Of a stretch of DNA of 64,000 bases, positions 33,199 to 41,127 are shown piece by piece. The stretch is taken from assembly GCF_900696085.1 (NCBI RefSeq), contig NZ_CAADFC020000032.1, positions 1 through 64,000 of the forward strand. The letters are read 5' to 3'. Positions within the stretch are counted from its first letter, which is position 1; the number at the start of each line of letters is the position of its first letter. A program made the translations under genes and the position numbers. The DNA comes from Bradyrhizobium ivorense. Its GTDB lineage: Bacteria > Pseudomonadota > Alphaproteobacteria > Rhizobiales > Xanthobacteraceae. The notes under the pieces are model-generated. The model searched no databases and had not been told where the DNA came from. It was given only the letters and a program-made list of their open reading frames with translations.

Positions 33199-33513
33199 AT
33201 GATTACCGCACTCACGACGTTCATCTTGCCTAAGCCGATCACGCGCGAGGAGGCGCGCGACATCTTCATGAGCACCGCGCCGACCTATCGCGGAGTTCAG
33301 GGCCTGCTGCGGAAGACCTATGTGCTGTCGGAGGACGGGGCGACGGTCGGCGGCGTCTATCTCTGGAACTCAAGGCCGGAGGCCGAAGCCCTGTACACGG
33401 ATGCCTGGCGCGCATTCGTTCGGGAGAAGTACGGCACCGAGCCGACGGTGACCTATTTCGAAAGTCCCGTGGTGGTCGACAACGTCGCGCAGCAGATCGT
33501 CGCCGACGGATAG
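33199..33513 (+). CDS. YdhR-like/ABM-type monooxygenase fold protein
   Basis: 104 residues from ATG at 33199, preceded by AGGAGG. Sequence TAPTYRGVQGLLRKTYVLSE and GGVYLWNSRPEAEALYTDAW matches the dimeric alpha/beta-barrel YdhR group, often annotated as putative mono-oxygenase; no cofactor is known for most. A small cytosolic protein, divergently transcribed from the TetR gene and probably controlled by it. The role may be in detoxifying an electrophile or quinone, which is only a guess from similar pairings. Confidence 0.8.
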   Translation: MITALTTFILPKPITREEARDIFMSTAPTYRGVQGLLRKTYVLSEDGATVGGVYLWNSRPEAEALYTDAWRAFVREKYGTEPTVTYFESPVVVDNVAQQIVADG

Positions 33514-33547
33514 GGAGACGCGCAGGCCTGCGGTCCGGGTAAAGCGC

Positions 33548-34678
33548 CTACAAGTTATAGAGCGCCGCGCGTCGCGCCCCGATCGGAAGCCAATGCGGCA
33601 TGCGGCGCTTGGCAAGCCAATAGGGCCGCCAGATCGCGCGCCACGTCGGGCCGTCGAGCGATGCTGCGCCCGGCTTGCGATACTCCACGTCGATCCGCGG
33701 CAAGTCGTGCATATGGAGCCATTGGCGCGCCGCCCACGACACTTCGCGCGACGCCGCCGTGTTTCGGACGCCTCTGAGTTCGGTGATGTTCAGCAGGGGA
33801 TCGCCGGCCGAGGTTGCTATTTTCAGCGTGCCGATGCGTTGTCCGTCCCGTCTGACGCTCCACAGCCGCAAGCGATTATGCGCGAGACTGTTGCCGTAGC
33901 CGCGCAGGCAGTTCTGCATGGCTTCGGCTTCCTCCGCGATATCAGCGGTCGAGCTCAGCGGGACGAAGTCGTAGCCGGCAACGCGAGCCGGCTGCAGCCA
34001 CATATCGGCGATCGGCTGCGCGCCTAGACTGACCTGCAAAGCGATCAGCAGTCGCCACTCATTTGCAGCCGCAAGCGCGGCATCGATACCCATGTTCGGC
34101 GTCCACGGCCGGTCGATCAGCGTATGCGCCAGTGTCGCTGGCTGGGTGGAGAACCACGCCCACAGACCGAGCAGCCGCAGCCGGTCGGGATCGACACGCC
34201 GCGGATCGCGCAGCAACTCGCGTGCGATCCACACGGCTGCCGGTCCATGCGCGAGCTCGGCCATCCCGGCGACGGCTTGCAGCCAGCGCGGTGCAAGCTT
34301 GGGCGATCGCGGCAGGTGGTTTGCGATCCGGCGGCGAAACAGCTCGTCGTCAGGCAGCGCAGGGATCGGGCCGGCGAACGCTTCCGGCGGCAGCTTGCGC
34401 AGCCACCGCGGAATGCCGGCCGCAAGCGCCGCGTCCGCCAGCGCGTGGCCGTCGATGACGCACGCGCGCGCGGCCGCCGGGTCGAGCCCGGCCCGCGGCA
34501 GCGCCAGCGCGAACAGCAGCGCCGGAAAGCTTGCGGCAAGGTCCGCAAGGTGGGCATGCTGCATCGCGAGCGCGCGAACTTGGTCCTGGACGCGTGGATG
34601 ATATCTCCGCAGCTGACGTTCGAGCAGCACGGAGCGCGTCGCCTCCCGACGAGAGGCCACGAGAAGTGTCGAGGTCAT
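33548..34678 (-). CDS. PcfJ-like domain protein
   Basis: 376 residues from ATG at 34678 with CGGAGA upstream; an in-frame ATG 12 codons earlier is possible. Residues about 1-200 are Ala/Leu/Arg-rich and helical; the C-terminal third contains EEAEAMQNCLRGYGNSL, then LWSVRRDGQRIGTLKI and ITELRGVRNTAAS, the PcfJ pattern named after a conjugation-plasmid protein of unknown biochemistry. No membrane segments or signal. Stands alone; a short possible leader peptide and hairpin lie upstream in the same direction. Confidence 0.7.
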   Translation of the reverse strand: MTSTLLVASRREATRSVLLERQLRRYHPRVQDQVRALAMQHAHLADLAASFPALLFALALPRAGLDPAAARACVIDGHALADAALAAGIPRWLRKLPPEAFAGPIPALPDDELFRRRIANHLPRSPKLAPRWLQAVAGMAELAHGPAAVWIARELLRDPRRVDPDRLRLLGLWAWFSTQPATLAHTLIDRPWTPNMGIDAALAAANEWRLLIALQVSLGAQPIADMWLQPARVAGYDFVPLSSTADIAEEAEAMQNCLRGYGNSLAHNRLRLWSVRRDGQRIGTLKIATSAGDPLLNITELRGVRNTAASREVSWAARQWLHMHDLPRIDVEYRKPGAASLDGPTWRAIWRPYWLAKRRMPHWLPIGARRAALYNL

Positions 34679-34751
34679 GACAATATTCTCCGCAAGCGCG
34701 GAGCCGTAGGCCACGGGGGCGGATTCGATCGATTGTGAGCTGATGATCTCA

Positions 34752-34770
34752 CCCGGGATCAGGTCCCGGG
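34752..34770 (-). promoter_or_regulatory. Hairpin between leader peptide and PcfJ-like gene
   Basis: CCCGGGA-TCAGG-TCCCGGG is a perfect 7-bp palindrome 8 bases after the stop of the 14-codon frame at 34778-34822. No T-run follows, so it is a candidate attenuator or ribosome-controlled structure rather than a plain terminator. Confidence 0.4.
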
Positions 34771-34777
34771 ATGCGCG

Positions 34778-34822
34778 TCAAATATCGCGCAGTGAACCCG
34801 GGAAGCGCGCAAACGTAAACAT
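34778..34822 (-). CDS. Possible 14-residue leader peptide MFTFARFPGSLRDI
   Basis: A minus-strand ATG at 34822 is preceded at ideal distance by GCAGGAGGCG, one of the strongest ribosome sites in the window, and ends after 14 codons. A hairpin follows 8 bases on, and the PcfJ-like gene starts 100 bases downstream. This arrangement resembles translated leaders that control a following gene. Three Phe and two Arg codons in 14 might sense a supply, but that is speculation. The rest of 34715-35048 holds no other gene. Confidence 0.45.
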   Translation of the reverse strand: MFTFARFPGSLRDI

Positions 34823-35048
34823 GGTCGCCTCCTGCATTGAAGTTTCGGAGCGCTCCAATAGCCGATTTCTTCACTACAGGCAATGCGCGAGCTTATCCGG
34901 TTGACGGATGCTGCGCGGGGCTCGTTTTGCACCAGCGCGATCCATGCGGAACCCGGTCAATGTGCCCGCTGGCCGTCTTCCCGTTCCCCGCAGGTGAGGC
35001 TAGTCTCATCCAACACTCAACAAGAAGACTTCAGGGCGGAGCGCAACG

Positions 35049-36098
35049 ATGAACCAACAACAATCCTCCAATCCGGTCGCCGCTTCCGCGCTGCCCCGCC
35101 GCAGGCTCGGCCGCACCGGGCTCGAAGTCTCGATCCTCGGCTTCGGGACCGCGCCGCTCGGCGATCTCTTTGCGCGGCTCGACGACGCCAAGGCGATCGC
35201 AGCGGCGGAGCGGGCGTTTGCGCTCGGCGTCAATTTGCTGGACTCCTCGCCGCTCTATGGCCACGGCCTCGCCGAGCATCGCTGCGGCACCGCGCTGCGG
35301 CGGGTGGCGCGCGACAGCGTCATCCTGTGCACCAAGGTCGGGCGCTGGATGGATCCGTTCCACGACCGCGGCGACGGCTCCAATTTCGTCGGCGGCCAGC
35401 CGCATCGCGCGGTGGTCGATTATTCCTATGATGGCACCATGCGCTCGGTCGAGCAGTCGCTGCTGCGGCTCGGCACCGACCGCATCGACCTGCTGCTGAT
35501 CCACGATGTCGACGTCTGGACCCACGGCCGCGACGCGATCGAGGCGCGGTTTCGCGAGGCCATGGAGGGCGCCTATGTCGCTCTCGACAAGTTGCGGAGC
35601 GAGCGCGTCGTCAAGGGCATCGGCATCGGCGTCAACGAGGCCGAGATGTGTGTGCGCTTTGCCAAGGCCGGCACCTTCGACACCATGCTGCTCGCGGGCC
35701 GCTATTCGCTGCTGGAACAGCCGGCGCTCGCCGAGTTCCTGCCGCTGGCAGAGGCGCAGGGCATCGGCGTCATGCTCGGTGGCGTGTTCAACTCCGGCAT
35801 CCTCGCCACCGGCGCGGTCAGCGGCGCCAAGTACAATTACAAGGACGCGCCGCTCGACATGATGCAGAAGGTCGCCGCGATCGAGCGCGTCTGCCGCGCG
35901 CATGGCGTGGCACTGCCGACCGCCGCTCTGCATTTCGCGCTGGGCCATCCGGCGGTCGCAAGCCTCGTGCTCGGCGCGCAGGCGCCTGAGGAAGTCGAGC
36001 GCAACGTCGTCGCGCTGTCGACGCCGGTCCCGTCAGCGCTGTGGCGCGACCTCAAGGCCGAGCGGCTGCTCGACGCCAACGCGCCGGTGCCGGCATGA
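35049..36098 (+). CDS. Aldo-keto reductase (aldose/L-fucose dehydrogenase-like)
   Basis: 349 residues, GGAGCG upstream. Begins RRRLGRTGLEVSILGFGTAPLGD, with Asp-Tyr-Lys-His tetrad parts in NLLDSSPLYGHGLAEHRCG (Asp, Tyr), ILCTKVGRWM (Lys) and DLLLIHDVD (His). The long GRWMDPFHDRGDGSNFVGG insertion and the KGIGIGVNEAEMCVRF block are typical of D-threo-aldose 1-dehydrogenase/pyridoxal dehydrogenase members. It should oxidise a sugar such as L-fucose to its lactone with NAD(P). Its stop overlaps the next gene by 4 bases; that gene encodes a matching lactonase-type hydrolase. Confidence 0.88.
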   Translation: MNQQQSSNPVAASALPRRRLGRTGLEVSILGFGTAPLGDLFARLDDAKAIAAAERAFALGVNLLDSSPLYGHGLAEHRCGTALRRVARDSVILCTKVGRWMDPFHDRGDGSNFVGGQPHRAVVDYSYDGTMRSVEQSLLRLGTDRIDLLLIHDVDVWTHGRDAIEARFREAMEGAYVALDKLRSERVVKGIGIGVNEAEMCVRFAKAGTFDTMLLAGRYSLLEQPALAEFLPLAEAQGIGVMLGGVFNSGILATGAVSGAKYNYKDAPLDMMQKVAAIERVCRAHGVALPTAALHFALGHPAVASLVLGAQAPEEVERNVVALSTPVPSALWRDLKAERLLDANAPVPA

Positions 36099-36949
36099 TG
36101 CGGATCGATGCCCATCACCATGTCTGGCGGCTGTCGCGCGCCGATTACGGCTGGCTGACCGAAAACCTCGCGCCGATCTATCGCGATTTCGGCCTGCCCG
36201 ACCTGATGCCGCATCTCGCCGCCGCCGGGATCGATGGCACCATTCTGGTGCAGGCGGCGCCGACCGAGGCGGAGACCGCGTTCCTGCTTGACGTCGCCAA
36301 AGGCGACGATTTGGTGCGTGGCGTGGTCGGCTGGATCGACTTCGACGCCGACGATGCCGCGGCGCGGGTCGATGCGGTCGCGGAACGCGATTTGCTGGTC
36401 GGTCTGCGGCCGATGGTGCAGGACATCGCCGATGACGACTGGCTGCTGCGCGAGGAACTGACCGCGCCGCTGGAAGCGATGGCGCAGTACGACCTGGTGT
36501 TCGATGCGCTGGTGCTGCCGCGCCATCTGCCGCGGCTGGTCGAATTGGTCGATCGTCATCCCGACCTGCAATTCGTGCTCGACCATTTCGGCAAGCCGCA
36601 GCTTGCCTCGGGCGACATCGCGGCCTGGAAGGACGATGTCGCGACACTTGCCGCGCGCGCCAACATCGTCTGCAAGCTGTCGGGCCTGGCGACGGAGGCC
36701 GCACCGGGCTGGCAGGTTGCAGATCTGCGCGAGGCCGTGGATCACGTGCTGGCGTGCTTCGGGCCGCAGCGGCTGCTGTGGGGCAGCGACTGGCCGGTGG
36801 TCAATCTCGCGGGCGGCTATGCGCAATGGTTCGCGGCGAGCGAGACGTTGCTGGCTGATTTGTCAAGTGATGCAAGGGATGCGATTTTCGGCGGCAATGC
36901 GGCGCGCGTCTATTTGTCAAGCCGCGGGCGGCCAACATCCCGGAAATAG
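36095..36949 (+). CDS. Amidohydrolase, sugar-lactonase (COG3618/fuconolactonase) type
   Basis: 284 residues, MMRIDAHHHVWRLSRADYGWL at the start gives the HxH metal motif, followed by LVQAAPTEAE, FVLDHFGKP (His) and LLWGSDWPVVN (Asp), the order of the amidohydrolase_2 family. Members next to aldose dehydrogenases hydrolyse L-fucono- or L-rhamnono-lactone. Start ATG overlaps the stop of the aldo-keto reductase (ATGA), so the two steps are translationally coupled. The dehydratase and aldolase expected next in the pathway are not adjacent. Confidence 0.87.
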   Translation: MMRIDAHHHVWRLSRADYGWLTENLAPIYRDFGLPDLMPHLAAAGIDGTILVQAAPTEAETAFLLDVAKGDDLVRGVVGWIDFDADDAAARVDAVAERDLLVGLRPMVQDIADDDWLLREELTAPLEAMAQYDLVFDALVLPRHLPRLVELVDRHPDLQFVLDHFGKPQLASGDIAAWKDDVATLAARANIVCKLSGLATEAAPGWQVADLREAVDHVLACFGPQRLLWGSDWPVVNLAGGYAQWFAASETLLADLSSDARDAIFGGNAARVYLSSRGRPTSRK

Positions 36950-37095
36950 ATTATAGGCCGGCGCCAAATTTGATCCACAGCGCGCCTTGATGAATCAATC
37001 CGGGATGGTCCATAAGCGGCGTCCGCGCCGCCGCAAATCAGCAGTGCAAGTCCGCAGTGCTAATCCGGCGGTGCAACGAAGTCAGAGAGACGAGC

Positions 37096-39426
37096 GTGGC
37101 AAAGATTCATCAACAGATTGCGCAGGAGCTGGGGGTTCGCGACGAGCAGGTCGAGGCGGCGGTGACGCTGCTCGACGGCGGCGCCACCGTGCCGTTCATC
37201 GCGCGCTACCGCAAGGAGCTCACCGGCGCGCTCGATGACGCGCAGCTGCGCACGCTGGAGGAGCGGCTCACTTACTTGCGCGAGCTCGAGGAGCGCCGCA
37301 CCGCGGTGCTCAATTCGATCCGCGAGCAGGGCAAGCTCGATGCGGCTCTCGAAGCCCAGATCATGGCTGCCGACAGCAAGGGTCGCCTGGAAGACATCTA
37401 TCTGCCCTACAAGCCGAAGCGCCGCACCAAGGCCGAGATCGCCAAGGAGGCCGGGCTCGAGCCGCTCGCCGATCTCCTGATGGCCAAGCCCGAGAACGAT
37501 CCAACCGAGGCCGCCACGCCGTTCGTCGACGCCGAGAAGCAGGTCGCAGATGTCGCCGCCGCGCTCGACGGCGCGCGCGCCATTCTGGTCGAGCGCTTCG
37601 CCGAGGATGCCGATCTGATCGGCGCGCTGCGCGAGGAGATGTGGAGCAACGGCGTGATGGTCTCCACCGTCCGCAAGGGCAAGAAGACCGAGGGCGAGAA
37701 GTTCAAGGACTATTTCGACTACAGCGGCGCGCTGCCAAAGCTGCCGTCGCACCGCATCCTGGCGCTGTTCCGCGGCGAGAAGGAGGAGATCCTCGATCTC
37801 GCGATCAAGCCGGAGGCGCAGGAGCCGGCGGCCGGCGTGCCCAGCACCTACGAATTGAAGATCATGCACCGCGTCGGGATCTCCAACCAGGGCCGCAAGG
37901 GCGACAAATGGCTGGCCGAGACCGTGCGCTGGGCTTGGCGTACCAAAATCCAGATCCATCTCAACATCGACCTGCGGATGCGGCTGTGGACCGCGGCCGA
38001 GACCGAGGCGGTGCGGGTGTTCGCCTCCAATCTGCGCGACCTCCTGCTCGCCGCGCCGGCGGGCGCGCGCGCCACGATGGGGCTCGATCCCGGCTACCGC
38101 ACCGGCGTCAAGGTCGCCGTGGTCGATGCCACCGGCAAGGTGCTGGCGACCACGGCGATCTTTCCACACGAGCCGCAGCGGCGCTGGGACGAGGCGCTCG
38201 CCATCCTCGGCAAGCTCGCGATCGAGCACAGCGTCGAGCTGATCGCGATCGGCAATGGCACCGCCTCGCGCGAGACCGACAAGCTCGCGACCGAGCTGGT
38301 GCAACGGCTCGCCGATCGCAAGATCACCAAGATCGTGGTCTCGGAGGCCGGCGCGTCGGTCTATTCGGCCTCGGCCTTCGCCTCCAGCGAACTGCCCGAG
38401 CTCGACGTCACCATGCGCGGTGCGGTCTCGATCGCGCGCCGGCTGCAGGATCCGCTGGCCGAGCTGGTCAAGATCGATCCGAAGGCGATCGGCGTCGGCC
38501 AGTACCAGCACGATCTCGGCGAAGCAAAACTGGCGAAGTCGCTCGATGCCGTGGTGGAAGACTGCGTCAACGCGGTCGGCGTCGATGCCAACACCGCCTC
38601 GGTGCCGCTGCTGGCCCGGGTGTCGGGCATCGGGCAGGGGCTGGCGCAGAGCATCGTGCAGCACCGCGACGCCAACGGCCCGTTCAAGTCGCGCAAGGCG
38701 CTGAAGGACGTGCCGCGGCTCGGGCCGAAGGCGTTCGAGCAATGCGCCGGCTTCCTCCGCATCAGCAACGGCGACGATCCCTTGGATTCCTCCGGCGTGC
38801 ATCCGGAAGCCTATCCGGTGGTGCGGCGCATCCTCGAGGCCACCAAGAGCGACATCAAGGCGCTGATCGGCAATGCCGACGTGGTGCGCGGGCTCAAGCC
38901 GCAGGCCTTCGTCGACGACACCTTTGGTCTCCCGACCGTCACCGACATCCTACGCGAACTCGAAAAGCCCGGCCGCGACCCGCGCCCGGCGTTCAAGGCG
39001 GCGGTGTTCAAGGAAGGCGTCGAGGAGGTCAAGGATCTCAAGAAGGGCATGATCCTCGAGGGCACCGTGACCAACGTCGCCGCGTTCGGCGCCTTCGTCG
39101 ACATCGGCGTGCATCAGGATGGACTGGTGCACATCTCGGCGATGTCGAAGACCTTCATCAAGGACCCGCGCGAGGTGGTGAAGCCGGGCGACATCGTCAA
39201 GGTCAAGGTCTTGGACGTCGAGGTCGCGCGCAAGCGCATCGCGCTGACCTTGCGGCTCGATGACGAGGTCGGGCCAAAGAAGGAGAACTCCGGCGGATCG
39301 CGGGATTTCTCGCGCGGCTCGATGACGTCGTCGGCGCCGCGCCGGCCCCAGGAGCAGTCCGGCGGCGCGCTCGCCGACGCGCTGCGCCGCGCCGCCGAGA
39401 AGAACGGCCGCGGCAAGCCGACGTAA
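37096..39426 (+). CDS. tex: Tex: S1 RNA-binding transcription accessory protein
   Basis: 776 residues from GTG at 37096 (MAKIHQQIAQELGVR), the normal Tex N-terminus; an earlier in-frame ATG at 37057 lacks homology. Domains in order: N-terminal helical Tex region with ATVPFIARYRKE, YqgF/RNase H-like fold (ATMGLDPGYRTGVKVAVVDATG), helix-hairpin-helix (VSGIGQGLAQSIVQHR and VPRLGPKAFEQCAGFLRI), and S1 domain (GMILEGTVTNVAAFGAFVDI, about 645-715). Tex binds nucleic acid and affects transcription and stress tolerance. The Ser/Arg-rich tail of about 50 residues is typical of this group. Confidence 0.95.
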   Translation: MAKIHQQIAQELGVRDEQVEAAVTLLDGGATVPFIARYRKELTGALDDAQLRTLEERLTYLRELEERRTAVLNSIREQGKLDAALEAQIMAADSKGRLEDIYLPYKPKRRTKAEIAKEAGLEPLADLLMAKPENDPTEAATPFVDAEKQVADVAAALDGARAILVERFAEDADLIGALREEMWSNGVMVSTVRKGKKTEGEKFKDYFDYSGALPKLPSHRILALFRGEKEEILDLAIKPEAQEPAAGVPSTYELKIMHRVGISNQGRKGDKWLAETVRWAWRTKIQIHLNIDLRMRLWTAAETEAVRVFASNLRDLLLAAPAGARATMGLDPGYRTGVKVAVVDATGKVLATTAIFPHEPQRRWDEALAILGKLAIEHSVELIAIGNGTASRETDKLATELVQRLADRKITKIVVSEAGASVYSASAFASSELPELDVTMRGAVSIARRLQDPLAELVKIDPKAIGVGQYQHDLGEAKLAKSLDAVVEDCVNAVGVDANTASVPLLARVSGIGQGLAQSIVQHRDANGPFKSRKALKDVPRLGPKAFEQCAGFLRISNGDDPLDSSGVHPEAYPVVRRILEATKSDIKALIGNADVVRGLKPQAFVDDTFGLPTVTDILRELEKPGRDPRPAFKAAVFKEGVEEVKDLKKGMILEGTVTNVAAFGAFVDIGVHQDGLVHISAMSKTFIKDPREVVKPGDIVKVKVLDVEVARKRIALTLRLDDEVGPKKENSGGSRDFSRGSMTSSAPRRPQEQSGGALADALRRAAEKNGRGKPT

Positions 39427-39428
39427 GT

Positions 39429-39533
39429 GAAGCGACGAAGCAATCCATCTGTCCGCGCATGCGGCACGATGGATTGCTTCGCGGAGCCTGTCATCGGGCG
39501 CGCGTTCGCGCGACCCGTTGGCTCGCAATGACA
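39429..39533. repeat. Interspersed palindromic repeat, copy 2 (inverted)
   Basis: Reverse complement of modules at 32400-32520: GAAGCGACGAAGCAATCCAT at one end and ACCCGTTGGCTCGCAATGAC at the other. It lies just after the tex stop. The remainder to 39740 is presumed promoter of the next gene. Confidence 0.8.
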
Positions 39534-39740
39534 TTGAGTGATGCGCCATCACTCTGGTGCCGGTCGACGCTAACGAGTCCGCGCCATCACATCATCGTCA
39601 GAAGGTGCCGCGCAAACTAACTTCAGCGTCAGAATCTGGCGCATTTGTAAGTTGAAGAAGCCCTCCGATTTGCATCTCCTGATGCACGTCTTCCTGCGGC
39701 GCACACCGTTCGCCGCAGGTCAACGACGGAGGATGTTACG

Positions 39741-40265
39741 ATGCAGAACAAGTTCCTCACTTGCCTGATGGCCGCGGCCATCGGCGTGACAAGCGTGCTG
39801 GCAACGCCGGCCTTCGCCAGAGGTGGAGGTGGCGGAGGCGGCGGCGGGCACGGCGGCGGTGGCGGCTTCGGAGGCGGCCACGGCGGCGGTTTTGGCGGCG
39901 GGATGCATGGTGGTGGTTTCGGTGGCGGCATGCATGCGGGAGGTTTTGGCGGCGGCATGCGCGGCGGTGGCGCCATGGCGTTTGCCCGCGGAGGCGGCGC
40001 GCAGTTTGGTGGCGCTCATTTCGGCGGCTCCCGCTTCGCGGGTGCGCCGATGGGACGCGCTGCGTTCGGGCCGCGCTTTGCCGGCGGATTCCACGGCTCG
40101 CACGGTTTCCATCACCACGGCTTCCACCACCGCTTCAACCGCTTCGCTTTCGTCGGCGGTCCGTTCTATGGCGACTACTATGGCTACTATGACGGCTGCT
40201 GGCGCAGGACGTACGGACCCTATGGCCTGCGATGGATCAACGTGTGCGGGTATGGCTACTACTAA
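39741..40265 (+). CDS. Secreted glycine/histidine-rich protein
   Basis: 174 residues, GGAGG upstream. Signal peptide MQNKFLTCLMAAAIGVTSVLATPAFA, then about 60 residues of GGG, GGH, GGGMH and GGGF repeats, a Gly/Phe/Arg middle, a His-rich part (HGSHGFHHHGFHHRFNR) and a Tyr/Trp-rich end (YYGYYDGCWRRTYGPYGLRW). The last block, with its Cys and the GPYGLRWINVCGYGYY ending, is common in rhizobial small exported proteins of unknown role. The His clusters could bind metal. Base composition is repeat-driven rather than foreign. Next gene is a two-component system, in the same direction. Confidence 0.8.
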   Translation: MQNKFLTCLMAAAIGVTSVLATPAFARGGGGGGGGGHGGGGGFGGGHGGGFGGGMHGGGFGGGMHAGGFGGGMRGGGAMAFARGGGAQFGGAHFGGSRFAGAPMGRAAFGPRFAGGFHGSHGFHHHGFHHRFNRFAFVGGPFYGDYYGYYDGCWRRTYGPYGLRWINVCGYGYY

Positions 40266-40314
40266 GGCATGATCCGGAAGAATGTTAGGCGGTCTTCCGG
40301 AGTGTTCATGCCTC
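40266..40314. repeat. Short intergenic hairpin repeat
   Basis: GGCATGATCCGGAAGA...TCTTCCGGAGTGTTCATGCC folds into a long hairpin; a related unit follows maleylacetate reductase at 50507-50585 (GCATGATCCGGAAAA...ATCATGC). It directly abuts the Gly-rich gene's stop and may end its transcript. Confidence 0.6.
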
Positions 40315-40434
40315 AACCAGCAGCGACCGCACTCGCTGTCGCGGTCGTCGCCAGGCGTTCCATCAAGCCCCAAAATGGGATAGTCTGGTGGCGACCGTCG
40401 CGGGGCGCTCGGAGACTTCAAACGAAGACCTGAT

Positions 40435-41127
40435 ATGACCGGAGCCCACCGCCGCATTCTCGTCGTCGAGGACGATCCGGAGACCGCGGGTCAGCTCGTC
40501 GAGCAGCTCACCACCAGCGGCTACGATGTCGACCTCGCCGCCAACGGCCGCGAGGCGCTCGACCGTGGCGCCGCGCGCGACTATGCCGTGATCACGATCG
40601 ACCGCATGCTGCCCGACATCGACGGCATCGCCGTGATGCGCCAGATGCGCGACGACGGCATCGCGGTGCCGTTCCTGATCATCAGCGCGCTCGGCGAGAT
40701 CGACGACCGGGTGCGCGGCCTGCGCGCCGGCGGCGACGACTATCTGGTCAAGCCGTTCTCCTTCGTCGAGCTGCTGGCGCGGCTGGAGGCACTCGGCCGG
40801 CGCAGCGAGACCGTGGCCAAGGAAACCATCTTGCGGGTCGGCGATCTCGCGATCGATCTGATCGCGCGGTCCGCGAGCCGCGGCGGCCGCAGGATTCCGC
40901 TGCTGCCGAAGGAGTTCCAGCTGCTCGAATACCTCGTGCGCAACGAGGGCCGGGTGGTGTCGCGCGCCATGCTGCTGCAGCACGTCTGGGATCTGCACTT
41001 CGATCCCTCCACCAACATCATCGACGTCTATGTCGGGCGCGTCCGCCGCAAGGTCGACGACCAGCAAGCCTATCCGCTGATCCACACCATCCGCGGCATC
41101 GGGTACTGCCTCCGTGCTCCTGGCTAA
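40435..41127 (+). CDS. OmpR-family response regulator
   Basis: 230 residues: receiver domain (ILVVEDDPETA acidic pair, phospho-acceptor Asp in ITIDRMLPDIDG, Thr/Ser at LIISAL, Lys in LVKPFSFVEL) and a winged-helix DNA-binding domain (LLPKEFQLLEYLVRNEGRVVSR, NIIDVYVGRVRRKVDD, IRGIGYCL). It overlaps the histidine kinase gene by 14 bases, so the two form one unit. The signal is unknown; the upstream Gly-rich secreted protein is a possible target or neighbour only. Confidence 0.93.
   Translation: MTGAHRRILVVEDDPETAGQLVEQLTTSGYDVDLAANGREALDRGAARDYAVITIDRMLPDIDGIAVMRQMRDDGIAVPFLIISALGEIDDRVRGLRAGGDDYLVKPFSFVELLARLEALGRRSETVAKETILRVGDLAIDLIARSASRGGRRIPLLPKEFQLLEYLVRNEGRVVSRAMLLQHVWDLHFDPSTNIIDVYVGRVRRKVDDQQAYPLIHTIRGIGYCLRAPG

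Noticed and set aside
39820..39990. CRISPR-like tandem repetition
   Set aside because: The GGCGGC repeats encode the Gly-rich protein in frame; there are no constant repeats with unique spacers.
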